Below are positions 45,687 to 54,407 of a stretch of 64,000 nucleotides of DNA, piece after piece. Made by a program: the position numbers and the translations under genes. The stretch comes from JAAGZL01 sp050291365. GTDB lineage: Bacteria > Pseudomonadota > Gammaproteobacteria > Chromatiales > Chromatiaceae. Numbering within the stretch: the stretch's first letter is position 1; each line of letters begins with the position of its first letter. The notes under the pieces were generated by a model. The model did not search any database. It was not told where the DNA came from and saw only the letters and a list, made by a program, of their open reading frames with translations. Where the stretch lies: contig JBNKJS010000004.1 in NCBI GenBank assembly GCA_050291365.1, forward strand, positions 62,001 to 126,000. Direction: 5' to 3'.

Positions 45687-46634
45687 ATGGCATCTTCACC
45701 TTCACCACCATACTACAAGCAGAATCGTCTTAAACAACTGCGGGCATTCTGCAATGCCGCCCAGACCGAGAGTGTAAGCGAGGCGGCGGAGCGACTCTTT
45801 TTGAGCCAGCCCACCGTATCTCTGCAGATCCAGGCCCTGGAGCGCGAATTCGAGACCATGCTGTTTGAGCGCCGTGGACCCAAGATTCGCCTCACCCCAG
45901 AGGGCAAAACCCTGTATAAACTGGCGCAGCCACTGATTCAGGGCATTGACGGTCTGCATGAAACATTCATTGCCAAGTGTGGTTCCCTGGAGTCTGGTGA
46001 GCTAAATATTGCAGCCGGCGAATCCACCATCCTGTACGTACTGCCGGATGCCATGCGCAACTTCTCCAACACCTACCCCAAGATCAGAATCAAGCTGCAG
46101 AATGTTACCGGTCGTGACGGCATGAGCATGATCAGGGCCGACCAAGTGGACTTTGCTGTTGGCTCCATGTCTGAGGTAGCTGATGATATCTTTTATCATC
46201 CAGTGGTCTCTTATAAAACAGTTCTTATCGCCCCACTGGATCATCCCCTGTCGAAAAAAGATAGCGTGACCCTACAGGATATAAGCCCATATGGACTGAT
46301 TCTCCCGCCACGCCACTTGAGTACCTGGCGCATGGTTGATCTGATATTTAATCAACACAACCTGAAATACCGAGTAAATCTGGAAGCCGGTGGTTGGGAA
46401 GTGATCAAGAAATATGTGGAACAGGGTTTGGGAATATCCATAGTCTCTGATGTATGTCTCAACGGTAATGAAAAACTGGTGCGCATTCCACTGGATGACT
46501 ACTTCCCTGATCGTGGTTACGGAATAGTAATGCGACGCGGCAAATTCCTCTCCCCCCAGGCCAAGCGTTTCATCGAGATGATGGACCCTGAGTTTTTTGA
46601 GGCGCGGGATATAGCAGAACAGGAAACTATTTAG
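45687..46634 (+). CDS. LysR family transcriptional regulator
   Basis: A 315-residue LysR-type regulator. The winged HTH (about 14-75) contains LRAFCNAAQTESVSEAAERLFLSQPTVSLQIQALE, and the ligand-binding domain begins near residue 95 (SGELNIAAGESTILYVLPD). It resembles CysB-like regulators but the inducer cannot be inferred. ATG at 45687 with GGA six bases upstream is preferred to the TTG at 45681. It lies 47 bases upstream of a histidine-kinase-like gene on the same strand. Confidence 0.85.
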   Translation: MASSPSPPYYKQNRLKQLRAFCNAAQTESVSEAAERLFLSQPTVSLQIQALEREFETMLFERRGPKIRLTPEGKTLYKLAQPLIQGIDGLHETFIAKCGSLESGELNIAAGESTILYVLPDAMRNFSNTYPKIRIKLQNVTGRDGMSMIRADQVDFAVGSMSEVADDIFYHPVVSYKTVLIAPLDHPLSKKDSVTLQDISPYGLILPPRHLSTWRMVDLIFNQHNLKYRVNLEAGGWEVIKKYVEQGLGISIVSDVCLNGNEKLVRIPLDDYFPDRGYGIVMRRGKFLSPQAKRFIEMMDPEFFEARDIAEQETI

Positions 46635-46681
46635 CTGGCAATGACTGCTCATAAATAACAGCAAGTATTTGAGTAAAATTT

Positions 46682-48151
46682 ATGGCTACTAAGATCAATC
46701 GATTTCTGTTTTTTATTTTTGTGCTTGTGCAACACCCAGCAGCACATGCCGCTATCACCTTTAGATTAAGAAAACCGGATGGAAGCACAAACTGGCAGCA
46801 TGTAGCCAACTGGTCCGGCGGCATTCTGATCCTGTTATTGACTATAACTGTCATCACTATTTTCTTTACCTGGAGAAAGGCTCGCAAGGCCAATCATGAG
46901 TTACAGGCAATACGTGATGATTTGGAGTTGCGGGTGCAGGAACGCACAGCCACGCTGGATGAATCCAATCGCTTACTGAAAGAATCTAATCAACTACTTG
47001 AGCATGAGATCGCTCAGCATGTGACTACCGCATCCCGACTGCGCTCGTCAGAGTTCTATATCAAGGACATTCTAAAGTCCATGCCCCTAATGCTAATCGG
47101 CCTCGACAAAGAAGGAGTAATTACCCAATGGAATAAGCGGGCGGAGCATATCACTGGAATAATGGCTGAACACAGCCTGAGCAAAAATTTGTGGGATGTA
47201 TTTCCGACTATTACAGTATCGCCTGAACAGATTGACGAGGCCGTTGCAAATAATGAAGCAACCACTATTAGATACAGTCAACCTGGTCAATACTACTACG
47301 ATATAACCATCTATCCGCTTAGTGAACAGGATGAGCCCGGCGTTGTCATCCTGATCGATGATATAACTAAAGAAATCCTCGCTGTTAACACTCTGATTCA
47401 GAGCGACAAGATGTCATCTGTAGGAGAGCTGGCCGCCTCCATGGCCCACGATATCAATCCTCCACTCCAGTCAATTCTATCCGATCTAAGAATCTTCAAG
47501 CAGTCACTCGCCGATAGCAGTATTAACCTCACTGAGCTCGGCAATACCGATAGACCTGAAACCCTTGAAAGCTTGTTGGATGATGCCTATGAAAAAAGTG
47601 AGCATCTGGAGTCCATTGTCCATAATTTTCAAGACTTCTCCCGTGCCAGCAGCAACAGGAAAGAAGTTTCAAATATCGTCGACATTATGGAACGAACCCT
47701 AGAAATGGCTGGAGAGGTATTATCTGTTCCATCACAACTACGATTCAAAGACATACATATCGAAAGAAACTATCAAGAAGATCTGCCAACTATTCCCTGC
47801 TATGTTGCTGAATTACAGCATGTCTTTCTCAGCCTGTTTCGTCATGCCTGTGACTCCCTCAGACTTATGGAGCAACCCGACCGCACACCAACTATCAAGA
47901 TTCAGATGATCGTCTGTTATGACAATCTATGGATAAGAATTCATCACAACGGGCTGGGCCTGAGCAATGAAGAGCAAATGTATTTGTTCGAGCCGTTCTT
48001 CAGGAAAGATTCACCTGAAGTAAAGTACGACGCTAGCAAGCGACTGTCATTTCCCTACTACATTATTACAGAGCAACATCAAGGGCAGATAGCTGTAACC
48101 TCAGATCTCAATGTAGGTACTACATTTCATATACAGCTGCCGCTGAAGTGA
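46682..48151 (+). CDS. Histidine-kinase-like membrane protein with degenerate ATP-binding domain
   Basis: A 489-residue protein. Signal-peptide-like start (about 1-24), short external loop, membrane helix (about 43-64), coiled coil (about 66-125), PAS domain (about 130-240, LIGLDKEGVITQWNKRAEHITG). A HisKA-like segment AASMAHDINPPLQSIL keeps the phosphoacceptor His256. The ATPase boxes are damaged: the N-box reads FRHACDSL (His388 for Asn), the G1 box HHNGLG (His422 for Asp), and the glycine-rich GxGLGL box is replaced by SKRLSF. It therefore may not phosphorylate itself. No response regulator adjoins it. Confidence 0.8.
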   Translation: MATKINRFLFFIFVLVQHPAAHAAITFRLRKPDGSTNWQHVANWSGGILILLLTITVITIFFTWRKARKANHELQAIRDDLELRVQERTATLDESNRLLKESNQLLEHEIAQHVTTASRLRSSEFYIKDILKSMPLMLIGLDKEGVITQWNKRAEHITGIMAEHSLSKNLWDVFPTITVSPEQIDEAVANNEATTIRYSQPGQYYYDITIYPLSEQDEPGVVILIDDITKEILAVNTLIQSDKMSSVGELAASMAHDINPPLQSILSDLRIFKQSLADSSINLTELGNTDRPETLESLLDDAYEKSEHLESIVHNFQDFSRASSNRKEVSNIVDIMERTLEMAGEVLSVPSQLRFKDIHIERNYQEDLPTIPCYVAELQHVFLSLFRHACDSLRLMEQPDRTPTIKIQMIVCYDNLWIRIHHNGLGLSNEEQMYLFEPFFRKDSPEVKYDASKRLSFPYYIITEQHQGQIAVTSDLNVGTTFHIQLPLK

Positions 48152-48214
48152 ATAACGATCAATCAAGTCTGAGCCGCTGCTGTCCCACTTATTTCCCCTA
48201 TTAATTCTCTAGCA

Positions 48215-48985
48215 TTAGACCGCTTTTCTAGTGGAAAGCCCTATAAGTCCAATGAAACCACTTATAAACAACCAGACCGCCATTGGCAGCGGCACAGGTG
48301 TGGTAGTGGTCGAAGAGAGATAGACCCAGGCCTCATCACCAGCATGATTTGCTAGGGCACCACCTTGGCCACCGGTCTCCGAGTAGAGATAGACAAACGG
48401 ATCATCTCCATAGATTGAACCTGCAAACAAACTATCTGGGATGTACATGAGAAGATCAGATGAGCCGCTTCCCGGCCCCCCTAGCAACGTTGCGTCTAGT
48501 TTAATCCAAGAGTCTTCTCCTGCATCTAGGTCATATATCAGTGTTGCCGCTCCAGCAAAACTGTATCCGGTCAGGTTGCCTACGTTAGATAGGTAAATTT
48601 CCACCGTATCTATAGATAACAGAGAGTTTCCATTCCCGGGTTCGTTCATATCAAAGGCGAATTCACGGTAGAGGGTTCCACCAATATCTACCAACTGTAG
48701 CGTTGATCTATTGATAGCGTCATGCCTGTTGCCTGTTCCAAACTCTGTAGTCCCTTCAGTGTTGTATCCACGGTCACTAAAGGTGAGGAAATCTACCGCA
48801 GCACCACTACCAAAACCGACAACAGACTTGTTGAAAAATTGCGCGCCATTGATTGTGCCGGAGGAAACGCTAGACGTAGACAGGTCCAACGTGGCAGCCT
48901 GCAACCAAGTTGTGGAAATCAGCATCAGAGATATCAGCACTACCTGGCGTTTGATTATACTTGCAATCATTGCGGTTGAATTCAT
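48215..48985 (-). CDS. VPLPA-CTERM sorting-domain exported protein
   Basis: A 256-residue secreted protein. A signal peptide lies at about 10-31 (VVLISLMLISTTWLQAA). The C-terminus has VPLPMAVWLFISGFIGLIGL followed by STRKAV: the short motif, hydrophobic helix and basic end of the VPLPA-CTERM type, recognised by exosortase/archaeosortase-like systems. The middle is Gly/Ser/Asp-rich and of unknown fold (FDMNEPGNGNSLLSIDTVEIYLS). No exosortase is visible in this window. AGGTGG precedes the ATG by four bases. Confidence 0.85.
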   Translation of the reverse strand: MNSTAMIASIIKRQVVLISLMLISTTWLQAATLDLSTSSVSSGTINGAQFFNKSVVGFGSGAAVDFLTFSDRGYNTEGTTEFGTGNRHDAINRSTLQLVDIGGTLYREFAFDMNEPGNGNSLLSIDTVEIYLSNVGNLTGYSFAGAATLIYDLDAGEDSWIKLDATLLGGPGSGSSDLLMYIPDSLFAGSIYGDDPFVYLYSETGGQGGALANHAGDEAWVYLSSTTTTPVPLPMAVWLFISGFIGLIGLSTRKAV

Positions 48986-49210
48986 TTTGCCACCTAAATC
49001 TTGAGTTTTGTAAACTGTTACACATCTATGGTCCCAAATCGTGCTCAGAACCTTAGACGCCGTTCACAAGTAATTTAATTCCTTAAGGTACAAAATCCAT
49101 GACATTAGCTGATATTGTAGGTGGTCTTATAGGATTACAGCATTACTCATATGAGCTATATTTTTTGTGATTAATCAGATTTATTCTATTAATTTGTTGT
49201 TTTTATAACT

Positions 49211-50371
49211 TTACTTCCTCAAGGGTGCTGGTTTGTTCAATCTCCCCAACTGGAAGGACAGATCCAGCTCTTCATCCTTCTGAATTAAACTCCTTCTTAA
49301 CACCCCGAGTTTTACCTTGTCTCCAGGCGACTCATCCATCAACAACAGCTTTAGATCCACCACATCCTTTACCTGCCTGTCGTTAACCCTGAGTATCAGA
49401 TCGTCCTTTTCTACCCCCGCCTTTATTGCAGCACCCTCCGGGACCAGATCCTTTACCTCTACCCCTCCATCACCATCCTCCAGAAATATACCCAAAACAC
49501 CAGGTTCTGGCAGTTTCTCCCCTGCCCCCTGCACCAGGAAATCGGCTATATCCAGTTCCAGCGTGAAATCTCCAGATGGAAGGATTATCGCCCTTTCGCC
49601 TTGCACCCTTCTACTGACCCGTTGTGGTATGCCAGAGCCATACATAAGGTGCCCAGAACCAGCCAGCACCACAAGCTGTCGCGTTGGATTTGTCTGTATA
49701 TATTCGGCTGCTCTTGCTGCCATCCCCTCATCCCACAACAACTGCACCTGCAAGAATCGCTCAAAGCCTTTCTCGTTCTTGTGTGGATGCTTGTCGTAAA
49801 TCCCTCTCAGACGCTCCTGGTACTCTTTGTCTGAATAGTCTATCTCGCCTGGTATCTGTCTCTTCTCATCTTCTGATAAACCATCAATTCCTTCTTTAGA
49901 TACCTTAGTAACTATCTCCTTGGGTATATTCAACGCTATAACAGGTATGCCCTGCTCACGAGCATAGGAGAGGATGGGACGATAGAGCCGATAATCAAAT
50001 CCCCAGCGATCCATCCATTCGCTTTGTCGAATCAGATCTTTCTCATCAATCTCTCCAGTGATAAAGCGATCTAATACGTTCTGAAACGGTTGTTGGAACT
50101 GTTCCATGCCGATTGCGATGTTTGGATTTTTTGCATGCAACTGGCGAATAATCTCTAACTGGGTAAGGTGATCAGCATAACTATCATGGGTCTCACCCAG
50201 ATATACCACTCGAACGGAGAGGACTTTTGAAACAACACTCTCTAATTCCATACTATCTCTCAAGTTCAGGGCCTGGCGTGGGATTATCTTATCAACTGGC
50301 TGGGCATGGGCTATACAGGAGCAACCCAGTAATATTAGTGCAATAAACTTAGAACTGCTTCTAGGTTTCAT
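49211..50371 (-). CDS. ChaN-like haem-binding protein with C-terminal PDZ domain
   Basis: A 386-residue exported protein from ATG at 50371 (signal peptide FIALILLGCSCIAHA); the frame is open to GTG at 50443. The ChaN/DUF399 domain (about 35-265) shows VRVVYLGETHDSYADHL, IGMEQFQQPFQNVLDRFITG and RQLVVLAGSGHLMYGSGIPQRV. A PDZ domain follows (about 290-370, GVLGIFLEDGDGGVEVKDLVPEGAAIKAG-like core). ChaN proteins are linked to iron and haem, but the PDZ part is less common. It is divergent from the M1-type peptidase gene. Confidence 0.8.
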   Translation of the reverse strand: MKPRSSSKFIALILLGCSCIAHAQPVDKIIPRQALNLRDSMELESVVSKVLSVRVVYLGETHDSYADHLTQLEIIRQLHAKNPNIAIGMEQFQQPFQNVLDRFITGEIDEKDLIRQSEWMDRWGFDYRLYRPILSYAREQGIPVIALNIPKEIVTKVSKEGIDGLSEDEKRQIPGEIDYSDKEYQERLRGIYDKHPHKNEKGFERFLQVQLLWDEGMAARAAEYIQTNPTRQLVVLAGSGHLMYGSGIPQRVSRRVQGERAIILPSGDFTLELDIADFLVQGAGEKLPEPGVLGIFLEDGDGGVEVKDLVPEGAAIKAGVEKDDLILRVNDRQVKDVVDLKLLLMDESPGDKVKLGVLRRSLIQKDEELDLSFQLGRLNKPAPLRK

Positions 50372-50460
50372 AACATCATATTGCCGGATTTGATTAATAA
50401 GTACATTCCAAACTAGTATAAGATACAACCAATGATTGAACACTCTTCTAGGATATATGT

Positions 50461-52578
50461 TTGAATATGGATCAGTTTACACAGGTTAGATGGTGCTTTC
50501 TTTTATTAGTTCTATTCTGCCAGATAGCCACCGCTAAAACCCCAATACACCATACCCTGGATGTCACTCTAGACCCTGAACAGGGTTATCTGGAAGCAAG
50601 GGATCATCTAACCCTACCTGAACCAGTGAATGAGATCTCTTTCAGCCTGCATGCAAAACTTAAATTACGATTAGAAACTCCTGGCGCAAGGGTGGTCTCT
50701 GCCCAGAAGGTTGACTCATTCGTTCCAGTTAAACAGTACAAGATCAGATTTCCGAACGAGCAGAAAGAGCTAAAGATACAGTACTCAGGTAAGCTGCAAC
50801 ATAGAAAAACATATAGCCCCCATGATTACAGCAAAGAACAGGAGGCCGGTGCCGGAATTATATCTAAACAAGGTGTCTTTCTGAGCATATCCAGCTTCTG
50901 GTTTCCAGTGGTTGATAACAGCACGGTGGTGTTTACCCTCTCCACATCACTACCTGATGGATGGAGCAGTATCAGTCAGGGAACTAGTCTTAGTGATAAC
51001 AAGTGGTATCAATCTAAACCTCAGGATGATATCTACCTAATCGCCGGAAAGTACCATATATACAGACGCCCCAGCGAGGTAGCTGAGGCCCAGGTCTATC
51101 TTCACCAACCGGATCAAACCTTAGCGCGGCGCTATCTGAAAGTAACTGAGGATTATCTACAGCTCTATAGCAAACTGTTGGGACCATATCCCTACACCAA
51201 ATTCGCCTTGGTTGAAAACTTCTGGGAAAGTGGCTACGGCATGCCATCCTTTACTCTACTTGGCCCCAGAGTGATACGGCTCCCATTTATTCTACATAGC
51301 TCCTATCCCCATGAGATTCTGCATAACTGGTGGGGCAATGGAGTATTTGTTGACTACAGCAAGGGCAACTGGAGTGAGGGAATAACATCTTACCTAGCTG
51401 ACCACCTAATCAAAGAGCAACGCGGCCAGGGTTCTAACTATAGACGAGATACCCTGCAACGTTATGCAGACTATGTCGCTGAGAATGGTGAATACACCCT
51501 CAGAGATTTTCGCGGCTATCACGGACATGCAAGCCAGGCCATAGGCTATGGCAAGACCATGATGTTTTTACATATGCTAAGACTATACTTGGGAGACAAG
51601 ATATTCCTGGATGGTCTGCGGTTATTTTATAAAGATAATCTACACAAATTGTCCTCCTATAAGGATATGCAAACGGCTTTAGAAAAAGTATCAAAAAAGG
51701 ATCTGTCTGCAGAGTTCAAACAATGGACTAACCGTACAGGCGCACCTGTACTTGAAATCACAAAAGTGTCATTCGAAAAGAAGGGCTGGTGGGACTACCG
51801 CATCAGCTTTACCCTGCGTCAAACCCAGAAGGATGAACCATACCTGCTCCATATCCCGGTTTATATACTGACTGAAGATGAATCGGAACCGGTTATTAAA
51901 ACCATAACCTTTTCCGGACGTGAAACAACTAGAACCATCAAACTGAGCGAACCTCCAGTAGCTGTTAGCGTTGACCCCCTGTTTGACCTATTCCGTCAAC
52001 TTGACCCAAGTGAAATACCGAGCTCTGTGGGACAACTATTTGCATCCGACAGCCCCATTATTATTCTGCCCTCGCAGGCGGATACAGAATCAAGAGAAGC
52101 TTATAGCCGCCTGGCAAATAGTTGGAGACAAGATTCGCGCAAGACCAAAATAGTCTGGGATAACAAAATACACGAGATACCCAAGGATAGGGCTGTATGG
52201 ATCTTTGGCCAAAAAAACCTCCTAGCTGGAAAATTTTTGGTCAGCATGGATAACATGCCTGTTTCTCTAAATGGGCAGACCCTTGCAATCAATGACAGAA
52301 AACTTGATATTGCTGAAAACAGTTTCGTGCTAACGCATCGTGGATCAACAACCAGGGGCTGGCTGCACTGCCACTCGCTCACTGCCTTCCCAGGACTCGC
52401 AAGAAAGATTCCGCACTACCGAAAATATAGTTATATTGCCTTTACCGGAGATAACCCAGACAATGTACTCAAGGGTCAATGGCCCATAGGCCACTCCAAG
52501 CTAGATATAAAACTGGATAAAACCGCACCAACCCAGAGTATTGAAGAGCATCAAGCTCTTAGTGATCTTATCCAGTAA
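50461..52578 (+). CDS. M1 family (gluzincin) metallopeptidase-like protein
   Basis: A 705-residue exported protein with signal peptide (CFLLLVLFCQIATA). Zinc site HEILH (His284, Glu285, His288) is followed 17 residues later by Glu306 in NWSEGITSYL, one residue shorter than the usual M1 spacing. The N-terminal beta domain (about 25-230) is consistent with M1 enzymes. The C-terminal 200 residues (about 520-705) are of unknown fold. TTG at 50461 or ATG at 50467 may be the start. Its stop is immediately next to the stop of the convergent cytochrome gene. It is likely a periplasmic peptidase. Confidence 0.8.
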   Translation: MNMDQFTQVRWCFLLLVLFCQIATAKTPIHHTLDVTLDPEQGYLEARDHLTLPEPVNEISFSLHAKLKLRLETPGARVVSAQKVDSFVPVKQYKIRFPNEQKELKIQYSGKLQHRKTYSPHDYSKEQEAGAGIISKQGVFLSISSFWFPVVDNSTVVFTLSTSLPDGWSSISQGTSLSDNKWYQSKPQDDIYLIAGKYHIYRRPSEVAEAQVYLHQPDQTLARRYLKVTEDYLQLYSKLLGPYPYTKFALVENFWESGYGMPSFTLLGPRVIRLPFILHSSYPHEILHNWWGNGVFVDYSKGNWSEGITSYLADHLIKEQRGQGSNYRRDTLQRYADYVAENGEYTLRDFRGYHGHASQAIGYGKTMMFLHMLRLYLGDKIFLDGLRLFYKDNLHKLSSYKDMQTALEKVSKKDLSAEFKQWTNRTGAPVLEITKVSFEKKGWWDYRISFTLRQTQKDEPYLLHIPVYILTEDESEPVIKTITFSGRETTRTIKLSEPPVAVSVDPLFDLFRQLDPSEIPSSVGQLFASDSPIIILPSQADTESREAYSRLANSWRQDSRKTKIVWDNKIHEIPKDRAVWIFGQKNLLAGKFLVSMDNMPVSLNGQTLAINDRKLDIAENSFVLTHRGSTTRGWLHCHSLTAFPGLARKIPHYRKYSYIAFTGDNPDNVLKGQWPIGHSKLDIKLDKTAPTQSIEEHQALSDLIQ

Positions 52579-53295
52579 TTATTCAAAATCAGGATTTTTC
52601 CATTCTGCAGATGGCGCCAGATACTCCTTGGATACTGGAATGCGCGATACATAGTTAATTACTTGCGCAATCTCCTCTTTAGAAAAGCCCTTAATCACCT
52701 TCACCATATCAGGGTTTACATTACGGCGTTTACCGTTAAGGATCCACTCTATCTGACGTACCATGTAGCTATAGTGTTGTCCCTGAATCCTCGGAAATAA
52801 TTTCTCTTCATCACCCTGACCGTTTTCACCGTGACATTTAACACAGTTGGCTTTAAATAACTTTTTGCCATTCTCATACTCAGGGGTACCTTCATCCCAT
52901 TCCCCTTTTCCGTTTTCTGGATTCATCTTCAACTGTTCAATGTAAGCAGCAACATCTGCCACCGCCTGTTCATCACCAATGGATTCAGGCAGGGAAAAAG
53001 GATACATGGTTGGGTTATCACGATTTTGGGCGCGGATATCAGCTAACTGCTTAATCAAAACGGATCGATGTTGCCCCGCTAGCTGAGGGAATGTTCCCTC
53101 TTCTACTCCCCATCCCTCAGGCATATGACATGCTGAACAGACCACATAGACATCAAAACCATTTTCCAGATCAGGCGTTAAGGACAGGGTCCGATCTAAG
53201 TCGCTAGCGATTAGACTGTTACTAAAAAGGCTTGCACAGCTAATAGCTAATCCCATAGCTGCTGTCATGGTATTAACTACACTGAATTTCGCCAT
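52579..53295 (-). CDS. Dihaem cytochrome c
   Basis: A 238-residue periplasmic electron carrier with signal peptide (cleavage near LIA-SD). Haem-binding CXXCH motifs are CSACH (Cys53-His57) and CVKCH in the second half. Two class I cytochrome c domains with conserved Met-containing segments (NPTMYPF in the first, VNPDMVKVI in the second) resemble cytochrome c4 or c553. GGAGA precedes the ATG. The electron partner is unknown. It is convergent with the M1 peptidase gene. Confidence 0.88.
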   Translation of the reverse strand: MAKFSVVNTMTAAMGLAISCASLFSNSLIASDLDRTLSLTPDLENGFDVYVVCSACHMPEGWGVEEGTFPQLAGQHRSVLIKQLADIRAQNRDNPTMYPFSLPESIGDEQAVADVAAYIEQLKMNPENGKGEWDEGTPEYENGKKLFKANCVKCHGENGQGDEEKLFPRIQGQHYSYMVRQIEWILNGKRRNVNPDMVKVIKGFSKEEIAQVINYVSRIPVSKEYLAPSAEWKNPDFE

Positions 53296-53471
53296 TATTT
53301 ATAGTCTCCTAAAGCACGCTAGTAAGAAGAGTAGTTTGTTATTCTAAGCTTTTCAAATAGTAACAAAACAGAGATACACCTCGACCCGATATCTAACAAT
53401 AGTGAAATTATTACAAAGGAGTAATTTAGACACAAAGCAAAAGCCATCATCTGGTGATAGCTTCACATCTA

Positions 53472-54344
53472 TTAGCCATATTTACCCTTAAGCCAGGAAC
53501 TGAACTCTTCACCAAGATGATGGTGGTTGATGGCGTAATCGACCGTAGCCTGAAGGTAACCTAACTTGCTTCCACAGTCATATCTCTTTCCCTCAAACTC
53601 ATAGGCCATTACATCTTCATCATCTATCAGACGGGCGATTGCATCTGTCAGTTGAATTTCTCCGCCCGCGCCACGCCCAATCTGTTTAAGATGTGTAAAA
53701 ATCCTAGGTGTCAGGATATAACGCCCAACCACTGCCCGATTCGATGGCGCGTCAGAGGGATCAGGTTTCTCCACAATTCCTTTCATCTTAACTATCTTGC
53801 CATCTCCCTCAGGATCAACCACACCGTAGCTATTTGTCTCTTCTGGCGGGACCAGCTCAGTGCCGATGATGCTTCTCTCATGGGTTGCATAGATATCCAC
53901 CATCTGTTTAAGGACACCTCGCTCCCGGTCATCAATCAGATCATCGGCCAAAACTACGGCGAACGGCTCATCTCCTACAACCGGATGGGCGCAAAGGACA
54001 GCATGGCCAAGTCCAAGTGGCATAGCCTGACGAATAAAAATGCAACTAACATGGGATGGAGTGATATTGCGAACCATCTCCAGCATCTTCTCCTTGCCAC
54101 GTTGCTCTAACTCCATCTCAAGCTCATAGGCTGTATCGAAGTGGTTTGATATAGAGGTCTTATTTCTGCCAGTTACGAATACCATATCATCAATACCGGC
54201 AGCTACCGCCTCCTCTACCGCGTATTGAATAAGGGGTTTATCTACAATGGGCAACATCTCTTTTGGGCTTGCCTTGGTAGCTGGAAGAAATCTTGTGCCC
54301 AAACCGGCTACGGGAAAGACAGCCTTACGTACCCTACTGCTCAT
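53472..54344 (-). CDS. galU: UTP-glucose-1-phosphate uridylyltransferase
   Basis: A 290-residue enzyme that makes UDP-glucose from glucose-1-phosphate and UTP. Signature VFPVAGLGTRFLPATKASPKEMLPIVDKPLIQYAVEEA at the N-terminus, and LGHAVLCAHPVVGDEPFAVVLADDL for the nucleotide site. Standard length. AGGAG lies before the ATG. It is downstream of malQ on the same strand, at the edge of the glycogen block. Confidence 0.97.
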   Translation of the reverse strand: MSSRVRKAVFPVAGLGTRFLPATKASPKEMLPIVDKPLIQYAVEEAVAAGIDDMVFVTGRNKTSISNHFDTAYELEMELEQRGKEKMLEMVRNITPSHVSCIFIRQAMPLGLGHAVLCAHPVVGDEPFAVVLADDLIDDRERGVLKQMVDIYATHERSIIGTELVPPEETNSYGVVDPEGDGKIVKMKGIVEKPDPSDAPSNRAVVGRYILTPRIFTHLKQIGRGAGGEIQLTDAIARLIDDEDVMAYEFEGKRYDCGSKLGYLQATVDYAINHHHLGEEFSSWLKGKYG

Positions 54345-54407
54345 ATTAAAAAGCTCCTGATTTATTTTCCATACCTAACTTTACCAAATTACCATCTGGT
54401 GATGCTT

